Assembly (NCBI RefSeq): GCF_003234115.2
Contig: NZ_CP126251.1
Location: 2,790,001 to 2,854,000, forward strand
DNA: 64,000 nucleotides
Source: Curtobacterium sp. MCPF17_002
GTDB taxonomy: Bacteria > Actinomycetota > Actinomycetes > Actinomycetales > Microbacteriaceae
Reading direction: 5' to 3'
Made by a program: the position numbers and the translations under genes. Shown in pieces: positions 56,794 to 64,000 of the stretch (the stretch's first letter is position 1; every line of letters begins with the position of its first letter). A model generated the notes under the pieces. It saw only the letters and a program-made list of their open reading frames with translations. It had not been told where the DNA came from and searched no databases.

Positions 56794-58055
56794 GCGGGGA
56801 CCCCGGCGGCCGTGACGTCGGCCGGGGTACCGGCGTGGACGCCGAGCGCCGCGTAGACGTCGAGCGCCGCGTCGACGCCCCCGCCGTGCGGCACCGCGTG
56901 TCCGGCCCGGCGAAGGGCGTGCTCGAGCGCGGCGAGCGTCGTCACGACGGTGTCCTTCCGGGCGTTGTAGCCCATCGTGCCGATGCGCCACACCTTGCCG
57001 TGCAGGGGTCCGAACGACGTGCCGATCTCGATGCCGTGGTCGTCGAGCATCGCGGCGCGGACCTCGTCGCCGACGACGTCGGACGGGATCTCGACCGCGA
57101 CGACGTTGTGCATCTTGTGCCCGAGGTCGCCGAAGACGCCGAGTCCGAGCGCCTGCACACCGGCGAGCATCGCGCGCCCGGCGGTCTCGTGCCGGGCGAT
57201 GACCGCGGCACGGCCTTCCTCGAGCAGGATGCGGGCGCACTCGTTCGCCGCGTAGAGCATCGAGGCGGCCTCGGTGTGGTGGTTGAGCCGTCGCGGACCC
57301 CAGTAGTCGAGGATCATCGCGAGGTCGAGGTAGTTCGACCGGATCGGGTCGTCGGAGACCTCGTCGCCGGGCTCGCGGATTCCCGCCTCGACGCTGCGAC
57401 GGCCGTCGAGCACGGACACGGCCTTCGGCGAGAGGGTGAGGGGCGCACTGCCGGACGGTCCGCCGAGGCACTTCTGCAGGCCGGCGCTGACGGCGTCGAT
57501 CCCCCACGCGTCCACCTCGAGGGGGTTGCCGCCGATGGTGGCGGTCGCATCGGTGTAGAACAGGACGCCGTGCCGCTCGCAGATGGCCCCGAGCTCGTCG
57601 AGCGGCTGGTTCATCGTGGTCGAGGTGTCGCCCTGGACGATCGCGAGGACCTTCGGCCGGACGCGGGCGACGGCTTCTTCGATCGCGGACGGCGTGAACA
57701 CCTGTCCCCATGCCGTCTCGATGGTGTGGACCTCGGCACCGGCACGTCCGGCGATCTCGGCGAGGAGGTGGCCGAAGCGGCCGAACACCGGGACGAGCAC
57801 GCGGTCGCCCGGGGCGAGCAGGGAGACGAGCGCCGCCTCGATGCCCGCGCGCGACGTGCCGTCGACGAGCACGGTGGCGTCGTTGACGGTGCCGAACAAC
57901 CGTCGGTAGAGATCCTGTGTCTCGTTCATCGTGGTGGTCATCCACGGGTCGTACTGCCCGACGAGCGGGGTCGAGAGGGCCCGGAGCACGCGCGGGTCGG
58001 CGGTGATCGGGCCCGGTCCCATGAGGAGACGAGCGGGCGGGTTCACTGGGAGCAT
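56790..58055 (-). CDS. pucG: (S)-ureidoglycine-glyoxylate aminotransferase-like protein
   Basis: 421 residues, PLP class V. RLLMGPGPITADPRVLRALSTPLVGQYDPW includes the Gln in GQYDP seen in PucG, VDGTSRAGIEAAL the phosphate loop, and AGLQKCLGGPSGSA the PLP Lys. In Bacillus subtilis PucG passes the amino group of ureidoglycine to glyoxylate, giving oxalurate and glycine. The ureide context supports this over plain alanine-glyoxylate transamination. GGAGGAACC precedes ATG 58055. The tail repeats AAL-VYAALGVHAGTPADV. Confidence 0.88.
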   Translation of the reverse strand: MLPVNPPARLLMGPGPITADPRVLRALSTPLVGQYDPWMTTTMNETQDLYRRLFGTVNDATVLVDGTSRAGIEAALVSLLAPGDRVLVPVFGRFGHLLAEIAGRAGAEVHTIETAWGQVFTPSAIEEAVARVRPKVLAIVQGDTSTTMNQPLDELGAICERHGVLFYTDATATIGGNPLEVDAWGIDAVSAGLQKCLGGPSGSAPLTLSPKAVSVLDGRRSVEAGIREPGDEVSDDPIRSNYLDLAMILDYWGPRRLNHHTEAASMLYAANECARILLEEGRAAVIARHETAGRAMLAGVQALGLGVFGDLGHKMHNVVAVEIPSDVVGDEVRAAMLDDHGIEIGTSFGPLHGKVWRIGTMGYNARKDTVVTTLAALEHALRRAGHAVPHGGGVDAALDVYAALGVHAGTPADVTAAGVPA

Positions 58056-58075
58056 GGTGGTTCCTCCGTTCCTGA

Positions 58076-58099
58076 TCCGAAGATATCGGAACGATCGTT
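58076..58099. promoter_or_regulatory. Two adjoining palindromes before pucG
   Basis: TCCGA-AGATA-TCGGA (58076-58090) runs straight into AACGATCGTT (58090-58099), in the only sizeable gap (42 bp) between allB and pucG and partly over the allB stop. This AT-richer spot may be an operator or internal promoter for pucG-allC-rpiR. Confidence 0.4.
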
Positions 58100-59501
58100 A
58101 CAGGTGTGTTTCGGCGGCCACGGACACCGGCAGCGGCACGGACACCGGCAGTGGCTCGGGCACCGGCCGCGGGACGAGTTGCCCGTCGACGGCCGTGACC
58201 CCGGACTGCGCGGAGGCGATGCGCCGCCCCCGGAGCCAGGTCTCGGTGACGCGGCCCCGGGCCTGCAGTCCGGCGAACGCGGAGACCGGGTTGCGGTGCG
58301 CGAGACCGGCCACGTCGATGACCGCGGTGGCCACCGGGTCGAAGACGGCGAAGTGCGCGAGCGCACCCGGTGCGATGACGCCGCGGTCGGTGAAACCGGC
58401 GAGCGCCGCCGGACCGGTCGTGAACAGCGGCAGCAGGCGCTCGAGCGGGATGCCGCGGCGAGCCGCCTCGGTCCACACGGCACGGAAGCCGACCTGCAGC
58501 CCCGCGATCCCGCCCCACGCGAGCCCCCAGTCGTCGACCTTGAGGTCAGCGGTCGACGGCGAGTGGTCCGACACGACCATGTCGATCGTCCCGTCGAGGA
58601 GTCCCTGCCAGAGTGCGTCCCGGTTGGCGTCGTCGCGGATCGGCGGGCAGCACTTGTACTCCGTGGCGCCGTCCGGGATCGCACCGGCCTCGAACGCGAG
58701 GTAGTGCGGGCAGGTCTCGACCGTGATCCGCACGCCGTCGTCCTTCGCGGCACGGATCATCGGCAGCGCGCCGGCGTCGGACAGGTGCAGCACGTGCACG
58801 CGGGCCCCGGTCGCGCGCGCCCCGTCGATCACGCGGGCGATCGCGGACCGCTCGGCTTCGACGGGACGGGTGGCGAGGAAGTCCGCGTAGCGCTCGCCGA
58901 GGGCGTCGTGCGCGACCAGGTGGTCGGGGTCCTCGGCGTGGACGATGAGGAGCGCGTCGATGTGCGCGACCTCCGCGATCGCGGCGGCCAGCTGCTCGGC
59001 GTCGAGGTGCGGGAACTCGTCGACGCCGGACGGCGCGGTGAAGCACTTGAAGCCGAAGACGCCCGCGTCGTGCAACGCGTCGAGCGACCCGAGGCTGGCC
59101 GGGACGGCGCCGCCCCAGAACCCGACGTCGACCGCGACCCGGCCCCGGGCGCTGGCGCGCTTCACCGCGAGCGCGTCCACGGTGGTCGTCGCCGGGATCG
59201 AGTTGAGCGGCATGTCGATGATGGTCGTCACCCCGCCGAGCGCCGCGGCGCGGGTGGCGGAGGCGAATCCCTCCCACTCGGTGCGGCCCGGCTCGTTGAC
59301 GTGCACGTGGGTGTCGACGAGACCGGGGAGCAGGACGTGGCCGTCCGGCACGCTCCGGTCGTCCTGCGCGTCGACGGCCGCGTCGAACGCGAGGACCGCG
59401 TCGACGCGCCCGTCACGGACGACGATCGCGGCCGGGCGGAAGGCACCGTCGACCCAGGTGCGCCGTGCGCGGAGGACGAGGTCGGCCTGGAGGCCGGTCA
59501 T
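58098..59501 (-). CDS. allB: Allantoinase
   Basis: 467 residues of the cyclic amidohydrolase group. LPGLVDTHVHVNEPGRTEWEGF carries the HxH pair, GVFGFKCFTAPSG the carboxylated Lys, LLIVHAEDPDHL and VHVLHLSDAGALP the other His, and MVVSDHSPS the catalytic Asp. It opens the hydantoin ring of allantoin to allantoate. Its last 25 residues are a Pro/Val repeat (VPEPLPVSVPLPVSV). ATG 59501 overlaps the racemase stop (ATGA). Confidence 0.94.
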   Translation of the reverse strand: MTGLQADLVLRARRTWVDGAFRPAAIVVRDGRVDAVLAFDAAVDAQDDRSVPDGHVLLPGLVDTHVHVNEPGRTEWEGFASATRAAALGGVTTIIDMPLNSIPATTTVDALAVKRASARGRVAVDVGFWGGAVPASLGSLDALHDAGVFGFKCFTAPSGVDEFPHLDAEQLAAAIAEVAHIDALLIVHAEDPDHLVAHDALGERYADFLATRPVEAERSAIARVIDGARATGARVHVLHLSDAGALPMIRAAKDDGVRITVETCPHYLAFEAGAIPDGATEYKCCPPIRDDANRDALWQGLLDGTIDMVVSDHSPSTADLKVDDWGLAWGGIAGLQVGFRAVWTEAARRGIPLERLLPLFTTGPAALAGFTDRGVIAPGALAHFAVFDPVATAVIDVAGLAHRNPVSAFAGLQARGRVTETWLRGRRIASAQSGVTAVDGQLVPRPVPEPLPVSVPLPVSVAAETHL

Positions 59502-60262
59502 GCGCCCGCCCCGACCGTCGCGACCGCCGCCGGGTGGCGTTCGAACCCCGCCAGCAGTCCCGACATCGGCTTGACGGGTGGCGGCGCGTACTCGCCCCGC
59601 TTGCCCGTCGTGAGGCCGAGGCGCACGAGCGACTCGGCGAGGACCGTGGCCGCCGCGACGCCGTCGACCACCGGGGCACCGATCTCGCGCGAGACGTCGG
59701 CGCAGAAGTCGGCCATCCCCGCGCACCCGAGCACCACGGCGTCGGCGCCACCAGCGATGACGGCCCGGCACTCCTCGACGACGAGCGCCCGTGCGCCGGA
59801 GGACGGGTCGTCGAGCCGGAGCACGGGGACCTCGCACGCCCGGATCTCGGTGACGAGCGACGCGAAGCCGTAACGCTCGGCGAGCTCGTGCGCCCGTCCC
59901 GTCGTCCGGCCGAGCGTGGTCACCACGCCGAACCGACGACCGAGCATCGCGGCGGCGTGGAAGCCGGCCTCGGCGATGCCGATCACGGGGCCGGCGGCGA
60001 TCTCACGCGCGGCGTCGAGCCCAGGGTCGCCGAAGCAGGCGACCACGTACGCGTCCACCCCGTCCCGCTCCCCGAGGGCGATCTGCTCGAGGAGCCCGGG
60101 GACGGCGAGGGCTTCCTCGTAGTGGCTCTCGATCGAGGCCGGTCCCATCGTCGGGTGCACGGCTTCGACGAGGGTGCCGGGCCCGGCGACCGCTGCGGCG
60201 GCGGCACCGATGGTCCGGGTCATCGACGCGGTGGTGTTGGGGTTGACGACGCGGATGCGCAT
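59498..60262 (-). CDS. Asp/Glu/hydantoin racemase family, likely allantoin racemase
   Basis: 254 residues. IRVVNPNTTASMTRTIG, DAYVVACFGDPGLDAAREI with the first catalytic Cys, and DAVVLGCAGMADFC with the second are the hydantoin racemase pattern. Next to allB it should interconvert R- and S-allantoin so that the stereospecific allantoinase can use both, as HpxA does in Klebsiella. ATG 60262 has AAGGA upstream. About 156 bp with a half copy of the dispersed repeat (60334-60354) separates it from pucI. Confidence 0.88.
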   Translation of the reverse strand: MRIRVVNPNTTASMTRTIGAAAAAVAGPGTLVEAVHPTMGPASIESHYEEALAVPGLLEQIALGERDGVDAYVVACFGDPGLDAAREIAAGPVIGIAEAGFHAAAMLGRRFGVVTTLGRTTGRAHELAERYGFASLVTEIRACEVPVLRLDDPSSGARALVVEECRAVIAGGADAVVLGCAGMADFCADVSREIGAPVVDGVAAATVLAESLVRLGLTTGKRGEYAPPPVKPMSGLLAGFERHPAAVATVGAGA

Positions 60263-60418
60263 CTGGGTCCTTCCGGTGGAGCGGGCGGTGCGGTGGAGCG
60301 GCGGTGCTGGGTGGTGACCATCGTGGCGGAGGTGAGCCGCGCCTCCAGGCCGTGGGGTGGAACTGTGGACGACCGAAGGTCGCGACCCGCCTGTGGAGGA
60401 CGGGCCGCGACGAGTCGG

Positions 60419-61978
60419 TCAGGCGCGTCCGGCGGCTGCGCCGTCGTCGACCGTGGGGTCGTCCGCGTCGAGGACGGGCATGCTCGGCCGGGCCCGCTCG
60501 AGGGCCCAGAAGACCACCAGTCCGAGCGCGCAGCCGATGAACCAGCTGTAGCTCGACAGCCAGGTGACCACGCCGAGCGCCGGGGGCAGGACCGCGCTGG
60601 CGACCGAGACGACACCGGTGATCACGAGGGTCCAGATCGCGTTCGGGTTGAAGCCCTTGGCGTACCAGTACCGAGCGCTCGGGTCCTTCGTGTACATGTC
60701 GTCGACCGCCACACGCTGCTTCGCGACGATGTAGTAGCCGGCGATGAGGATGCCGAACAGCGGGCCGATCAGGGCGCCCAGCACACCGAGCGTGTAGAGG
60801 ATCGCCTGGTCGTTGCCGTACCAGTTCCACGGGGTGAGGAGCACGGAGCCGACGGCGGCGATCATGCCGCCCGCACGCCAGCTGATCTTCCGCGGGGCGA
60901 CGTTCGAGAAGTCGAACGCGGGGCTGATGAAGTTCGCGACGATGTTGATGCCGACGGTCGCGGTCACGAACGTCAGGCCGCCGAGCAGGATCGCGAACGG
61001 TGCGCCGATGGCCTGCACGGTCTCGATCGGGTCGGTGATGAGCTTGCCGAACACCGGCACCGTGGCACTCGCGCAGAGCACCGTGAGGATCGAGAAGAAC
61101 AGGAAGTTGATCGGCAGACCCCAGAGGTTGCCGCGCTTCACGGCGTCGAAGGACTTCGCGTAGCGGGAGAAGTCGCCGAAGTTGAGCATCGGGCCGGAGA
61201 AGTAGCTGACGACCAGGGCGATCGCGGACAGCATGACCGGGATGCTCGCGCCGAACGAGAGCGGCGCGCCCACCGAAAGGTTCAACGAGATGTTGCCGAT
61301 GCCCGCCTGGCTGACGAGGTACACCGCGAGGGCGATCATCACGACGTACACCGCGGGACCGGCGAAGTCGATGAACTTCTTGATCGCGTCCATGCCCATC
61401 CAGAACAGGGCTCCCTGGGCGACCCAGAGGATGGCGTAGGAGATCCAGCCGAGCGCGGACAGGCCGAGGAACGAGTGGTCGAGCAGCCCCGCCGACGCCG
61501 GGATGAACTTGAGGAAGACGATGTTGAGCGACTGCGCGGCGAGGAAGGTCTGCACGCCGTACCAGGCCATCGCGATGAGACCGCGGATGATCGCGGGGAC
61601 GTTCGCGCCGAGGACGCCGAAGACCGCGCGGTTGATCACCGGGTACGGCACGCCGGTGCGCTGGGACGGCTTCGCGACGAGGTTCGCGAAGACCTGCACG
61701 ATGAGGATGCCGACGACGAGGGCGATGAGGACCTGCCAGCTGGCGATGCCGAGCGCGAAGAGCGACCCGGCGGTGACGTACCCGCCGACCGAGTGCACGT
61801 CGGACATCCAGAACGCGAAGATGTTGTAGCTCGTCCAGCTCTGCTTGCGGAGCGGTGCGAGGTCTTCGTTCGTGAGTGCCGGGTCGTACCCCGGCTTGAC
61901 GACACCGGCACCGGCGGGCGCTGGTGTCGCGAGGGGGGCGTGGGGCGTGGCGATCGGGGCTTGGATCTCGGTGGCCAT
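60419..61978 (-). CDS. pucI: NCS1 family permease, likely allantoin permease
   Basis: 519 residues and 12 hydrophobic helices. TNEDLAPLRKQSWTSYNIFAFWMSDVHSVGGYVTAG (landmarks WTSYNIFAFWMSDVHSVGGY) is the NCS1 helix-1 signature, followed by PVINRAVFGVLGANVPAIIRG, GPMLNFGDFSRYAKS and NFISPAFDFSNVAPRKISW. NCS1 carriers import nucleobases, hydantoins or allantoin with sodium or protons; placement at the head of the ureide operon favours allantoin. GGAGGA precedes ATG 61978. Confidence 0.9.
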   Translation of the reverse strand: MATEIQAPIATPHAPLATPAPAGAGVVKPGYDPALTNEDLAPLRKQSWTSYNIFAFWMSDVHSVGGYVTAGSLFALGIASWQVLIALVVGILIVQVFANLVAKPSQRTGVPYPVINRAVFGVLGANVPAIIRGLIAMAWYGVQTFLAAQSLNIVFLKFIPASAGLLDHSFLGLSALGWISYAILWVAQGALFWMGMDAIKKFIDFAGPAVYVVMIALAVYLVSQAGIGNISLNLSVGAPLSFGASIPVMLSAIALVVSYFSGPMLNFGDFSRYAKSFDAVKRGNLWGLPINFLFFSILTVLCASATVPVFGKLITDPIETVQAIGAPFAILLGGLTFVTATVGINIVANFISPAFDFSNVAPRKISWRAGGMIAAVGSVLLTPWNWYGNDQAILYTLGVLGALIGPLFGILIAGYYIVAKQRVAVDDMYTKDPSARYWYAKGFNPNAIWTLVITGVVSVASAVLPPALGVVTWLSSYSWFIGCALGLVVFWALERARPSMPVLDADDPTVDDGAAAGRA

Positions 61979-62078
61979 GGCGTCCTCCGGAGGAGTGGGA
62001 AGGGCGAGCGGTGCCCGCCTCTGACCACGAAGCTACGGAGGCTCTTCGATGCGCCCGTTTCCCGTGTGTAACGGTCGT

Positions 62079-62090
62079 GTGTCCGGACAC
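62079..62090. promoter_or_regulatory. 12-bp palindrome upstream of pucI
   Basis: GTGTCCGGACAC is a perfect palindrome 101 bp upstream of pucI, followed toward the gene by CGTTACACACGGG. It may be an operator for the ureide operon, but it does not match the palindromes before pucG. Confidence 0.25.
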
Positions 62091-62109
62091 CGGTCCTGAA
62101 ACGCTCGTT

Positions 62110-62205
62110 CCGGGGCGAGCGCCGGACGCCGGCAGCGCGGCGCCGGCAGCGCGGCACCGGCAGCGCGGCACCGACAGCGCCGCACCGGCAGCGCCGGCAC
62201 CGGGC
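62110..62205. repeat. About 15-bp tandem repeat
   Basis: GCCGGCAGCGCGGCA-like units recur five to six times between pucI and the SGNH hydrolase gene. No gene lies in this gap. Confidence 0.7.
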
Positions 62206-62242
62206 GGGGAACGTGCACAGGCTTGTGCAGGATGATGGCGGG

Positions 62243-63016
62243 ATGCAGCACAGTGTCCGGTACGTGGCCATCGGCGACAGCTTCTCCGAGGGCATCGGCG
62301 ACGCCGGTGCCGTCCCCTTCCCCGGCTGGACCGGTCGCCTGGCCAGCGGGATGGCCGAGCACCTCGGCGCCCCCGTCGACTACGCCAACCTCGCGGTCCG
62401 GGGTCGCCTGCTCGCCGGGGTCCTCGACGGCCAGCTCGACGCCGCACTCGCGCTCGACCCCACGCCCACGCTCATCACCTTCTGCGCCGGCGGCAACGAC
62501 CTGCTCCGTCCGCGCTTCGACGTGCAGGGACTCATCGCGCAGCTCGAGACGGCCGTCACGAGCGTGCTCGATCGCGGCGTCCGGATCGCCCTGCTCAGCC
62601 CGGCCGACCCGAGCGCCAGGCTCCCCCTCGGCTCGCTCATCAACCGCCGCGGCGACGCCTGGGCCGAAGCCCTCGGCGACCTCGCCCGGCGACACGACCT
62701 GCCCTTCGTCGACGTCTCACGCGACGACCACCTGCGCCGTGCCGAGTTCTGGTCGGAGGACCGGCTCCACATGAACGCGGTCGGGCACCAGCGCGTCGCC
62801 GACCTCGCCCTGCACGCCGTCGTCGACGGTCCGGCACCCGTCGTCCCGCCGCAGGCCCGGGTGGACCGGAGGCGGCTGCGCGAGGAGGCGCAGTACTACC
62901 GCGAGCACGTGCTCCCCTGGATCGGTCGACGGGTGACGCGTCGGTCCTCGGGCGACGGCCGGGCGGCGACCTTCCCGACCTGGACCACCGCGACACCGCT
63001 CGGCCAGGAGCGCTGA
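62243..63016 (+). CDS. SGNH/GDSL hydrolase
   Basis: 257 residues. VAIGDSFSEGIGD contains the nucleophile Ser (block I), NLAVRGRLL the Gly region, FCAGGNDLLRP the Asn of block III, and DRLHMNAVGHQRVAD the Asp-xx-His of block V. It has no signal peptide, so it is an intracellular esterase or deacylase; the substrate is unknown. ATG 62243 gives the standard start, ten codons after an upstream in-frame ATG. The last 40 residues are basic and probably flexible. Confidence 0.9.
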   Translation: MQHSVRYVAIGDSFSEGIGDAGAVPFPGWTGRLASGMAEHLGAPVDYANLAVRGRLLAGVLDGQLDAALALDPTPTLITFCAGGNDLLRPRFDVQGLIAQLETAVTSVLDRGVRIALLSPADPSARLPLGSLINRRGDAWAEALGDLARRHDLPFVDVSRDDHLRRAEFWSEDRLHMNAVGHQRVADLALHAVVDGPAPVVPPQARVDRRRLREEAQYYREHVLPWIGRRVTRRSSGDGRAATFPTWTTATPLGQER

Positions 63017-63020
63017 CGGC

Positions 63021-63548
63021 TCAGGCCACGCTGACCCACGCGCGGCACGGTCGGCCGCTCAGTGCGTGCGGGAACGACGCCCCGAGCGGCCGGAACCCGG
63101 CGCTCCGGTAGAGCCCGAGCGCGGGCTCGTTGTCGTCGAGCGCGTGCAGCAGGCACCGCGGGTGACCGGCGCGACGGGCCTCGGCGACGGCGGCCAGCAG
63201 CAGGGAGCGGCCGAGCCCCCGTCCCTGCGCGCGGGAGTCGACGGCGAGGAGCGAGAGGTACGCGGCGTCGTCGAGGTCGCCCGGCATCCCGCTGCCCGGC
63301 GCGGTGACGAGCGCGAACCCCGCGAGTCCCCCACGCCCAGCGCGCCCACCGGACCCGGCCGGTCCGTCCGACGCAGCGTCGTCCGCCACGAGCAGCGCCA
63401 CCCGCTCCTCCGCGAACTTCGCCCGCGCCCGCGCTCGGACCTCGTCCGACGCGGGCATCCCGTCACGCGCTGCCACGGCCCCCGCCCACAACTCGACGCA
63501 GTCCTCGACCTCGTCCTCCGTCGCGGCGCGCACGACACAGGATTCCAT
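63021..63548 (-). CDS. GNAT family N-acetyltransferase
   Basis: 175 residues. SCVVRAATEDEVEDCVELWAGAV begins the fold; AYLSLLAVDSRAQGRGLGRSLLLAAVAEARRAG holds the acetyl-CoA loop (QGRGLG) and DDNEPALGLYRSAGFRPLG the final motif. The substrate is unknown. A Gly/Ala-rich insert lies at about 62-75. ATG 63548 is preferred; its ribosome site GGAGG sits in a CTGGAGG sequence. It converges on the SGNH gene with 4 bp between the stops. Confidence 0.88.
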   Translation of the reverse strand: MESCVVRAATEDEVEDCVELWAGAVAARDGMPASDEVRARARAKFAEERVALLVADDAASDGPAGSGGRAGRGGLAGFALVTAPGSGMPGDLDDAAYLSLLAVDSRAQGRGLGRSLLLAAVAEARRAGHPRCLLHALDDNEPALGLYRSAGFRPLGASFPHALSGRPCRAWVSVA

Positions 63549-63579
63549 CACCCCTCCAGCCTACGACGGCGTCCCTGTC

Positions 63580-63621
63580 GGCCTGGAGGCGCGGTGTCGG
63601 CCCGCCCCGCGCCTCCAGGCC
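63580..63621. repeat. CTGGAGGC-family palindrome
   Basis: GGCCTGGAGGCGCGG and CCGCGCCTCCAGGCC are perfect 15-bp arms with a 12-nt loop, 14 bp beyond the sufU stop on the leftward strand. It probably terminates sufU transcription before the GNAT gene. Confidence 0.75.
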
Positions 63622-63635
63622 GTCAGCCGGTCACG

Positions 63636-64000
63636 TCACGGGCGTGCGCTCGCCTCGCGCACGGCGGCCTCGGCCGCGACCCACGCGAGCATGCCGCACT
63701 TCACGCGCATGACGAACTTCGAGACACCGTGGAAGGCGACCAGGTCCTCGAGGACGTCCTCGTCCGGCTCGCCGACGCCTCGGGACCGCATCATCGTGCG
63801 GAACGCGTCGGTGAGCGCCTGGAGCTCCGGCACCGTCCGGCCGACGGCCATGTCGGTGAGCACCGACGCCGAGGCCATCGAGATCGAGCAGCCGTCCCCC
63901 TGCCAGGCGAGTGCGGCGATGCGGTCCGTGCCGGGGTCGAGCCGGACGCGCACGGTGATCTCGTCACCGCACGTGGGGTTCCGCTCGAAGTGCGAGGCGT
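63636..64000 (-). CDS. sufU: SufU-like iron-sulfur cluster assembly protein (5' end outside window)
   Basis: The frame continues leftward from the window edge: HFERNPTCGDEITVRV, then WQGDGCSISMASASVLTDM and SKFVMRVKCGMLAWVAAEA give the three Cys of SufU/IscU. An Asp after the first Cys also fits. In Gram-positives SufU is a zinc-dependent sulfur acceptor for SufS, or a scaffold. The N-terminal 20-25 residues are missing. The GTG at 63953 is only an internal Val codon. Confidence 0.9.
   Translation of the reverse strand, partial: ASHFERNPTCGDEITVRVRLDPGTDRIAALAWQGDGCSISMASASVLTDMAVGRTVPELQALTDAFRTMMRSRGVGEPDEDVLEDLVAFHGVSKFVMRVKCGMLAWVAAEAAVREASARP

Noticed and set aside
56835-59873. Open frame of 1012 codons on the + strand
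   Set aside because: It is the antisense of pucG and allB. Its product is low-complexity Arg/Asp/Val and the real genes on the - strand have full family motifs.
1-64000. tRNA, rRNA, insertion sequences, attachment sites, replication origin
   Set aside because: Looked for cloverleaf ends, transposase motifs, long direct repeats and DnaA-box clusters by eye; none could be supported.

Overview
This 64-kb window is GC-rich DNA with strongly G/C-biased third codon positions, frequent GTG starts and many 4-nt ATGA/GTGA gene overlaps. Together with the nrtR-nadABC operon, LtrA, SufU and the DUF5997/LysR-like pair, this points to an actinobacterium, most likely Microbacteriaceae of the Curtobacterium type (inferred from gene content, not from a search). 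It reads as chromosomal DNA. I saw no rRNA, tRNA, insertion sequence, phage module or CRISPR array.

Layout. 1-11.4 kb: the end of a DHA2 exporter, a holin-like membrane protein, a divergent DUF5997/LysR-effector-domain pair, DJ-1/PfpI, a Tag glycosylase lacking most zinc ligands, a VOC protein, a DUF3800-like protein, a sodium:solute symporter with a small membrane partner, aroQ, an FMN reductase and small genes. Between two of the small genes lie four consecutive hairpins that share one loop motif. 11.4-17.2 kb: NAD biosynthesis operon nrtR-nadA-nadB-nadC-nifS, read leftward. 17.3-25.4 kb: acylphosphatase, a DHA2 exporter, an alditol-oxidase-like flavoprotein, a 2H phosphoesterase, the methionine importer metQNI and an EEP phosphatase. 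25.6-33.0 kb: an exporter and a tight catabolic cluster (PLP deaminase, IclR, PfkB kinase, KDPG aldolase, D-aminoacylase-like deacylase) facing a RidA gene; together they could take an N-acylated 2-amino-sugar acid to pyruvate and glyceraldehyde-3-phosphate. 33-49 kb: housekeeping and regulatory genes, including coaBC, GntR and MarR regulators, a lytic-transglycosylase-like protein, LtrA, an ECF sigma/Asp23 operon headed by an unannotated 49-codon ORF, and two convergent MOSC genes. 49-54.6 kb: an Excalibur secreted protein, cysK-cysE, DUF899, an M19 dipeptidase, GNAT and SRPBCC. 54.7-62 kb: ureide (allantoin) use operon pucI - racemase - allB - pucG - allC-like - rpiR-like regulator. 62.2-64 kb: SGNH hydrolase, GNAT and the 3' part of sufU.

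Two families of palindromic repeats are scattered through the window. One has the core CCTGGAGGCGCGG and the other GAGATCGCACTTCGGCG. Most copies lie just after genes, where they could end transcription, but several half copies of the first lie inside coding regions. Short tandem repeats of other sequences fill many of the remaining gaps and a few protein linkers.
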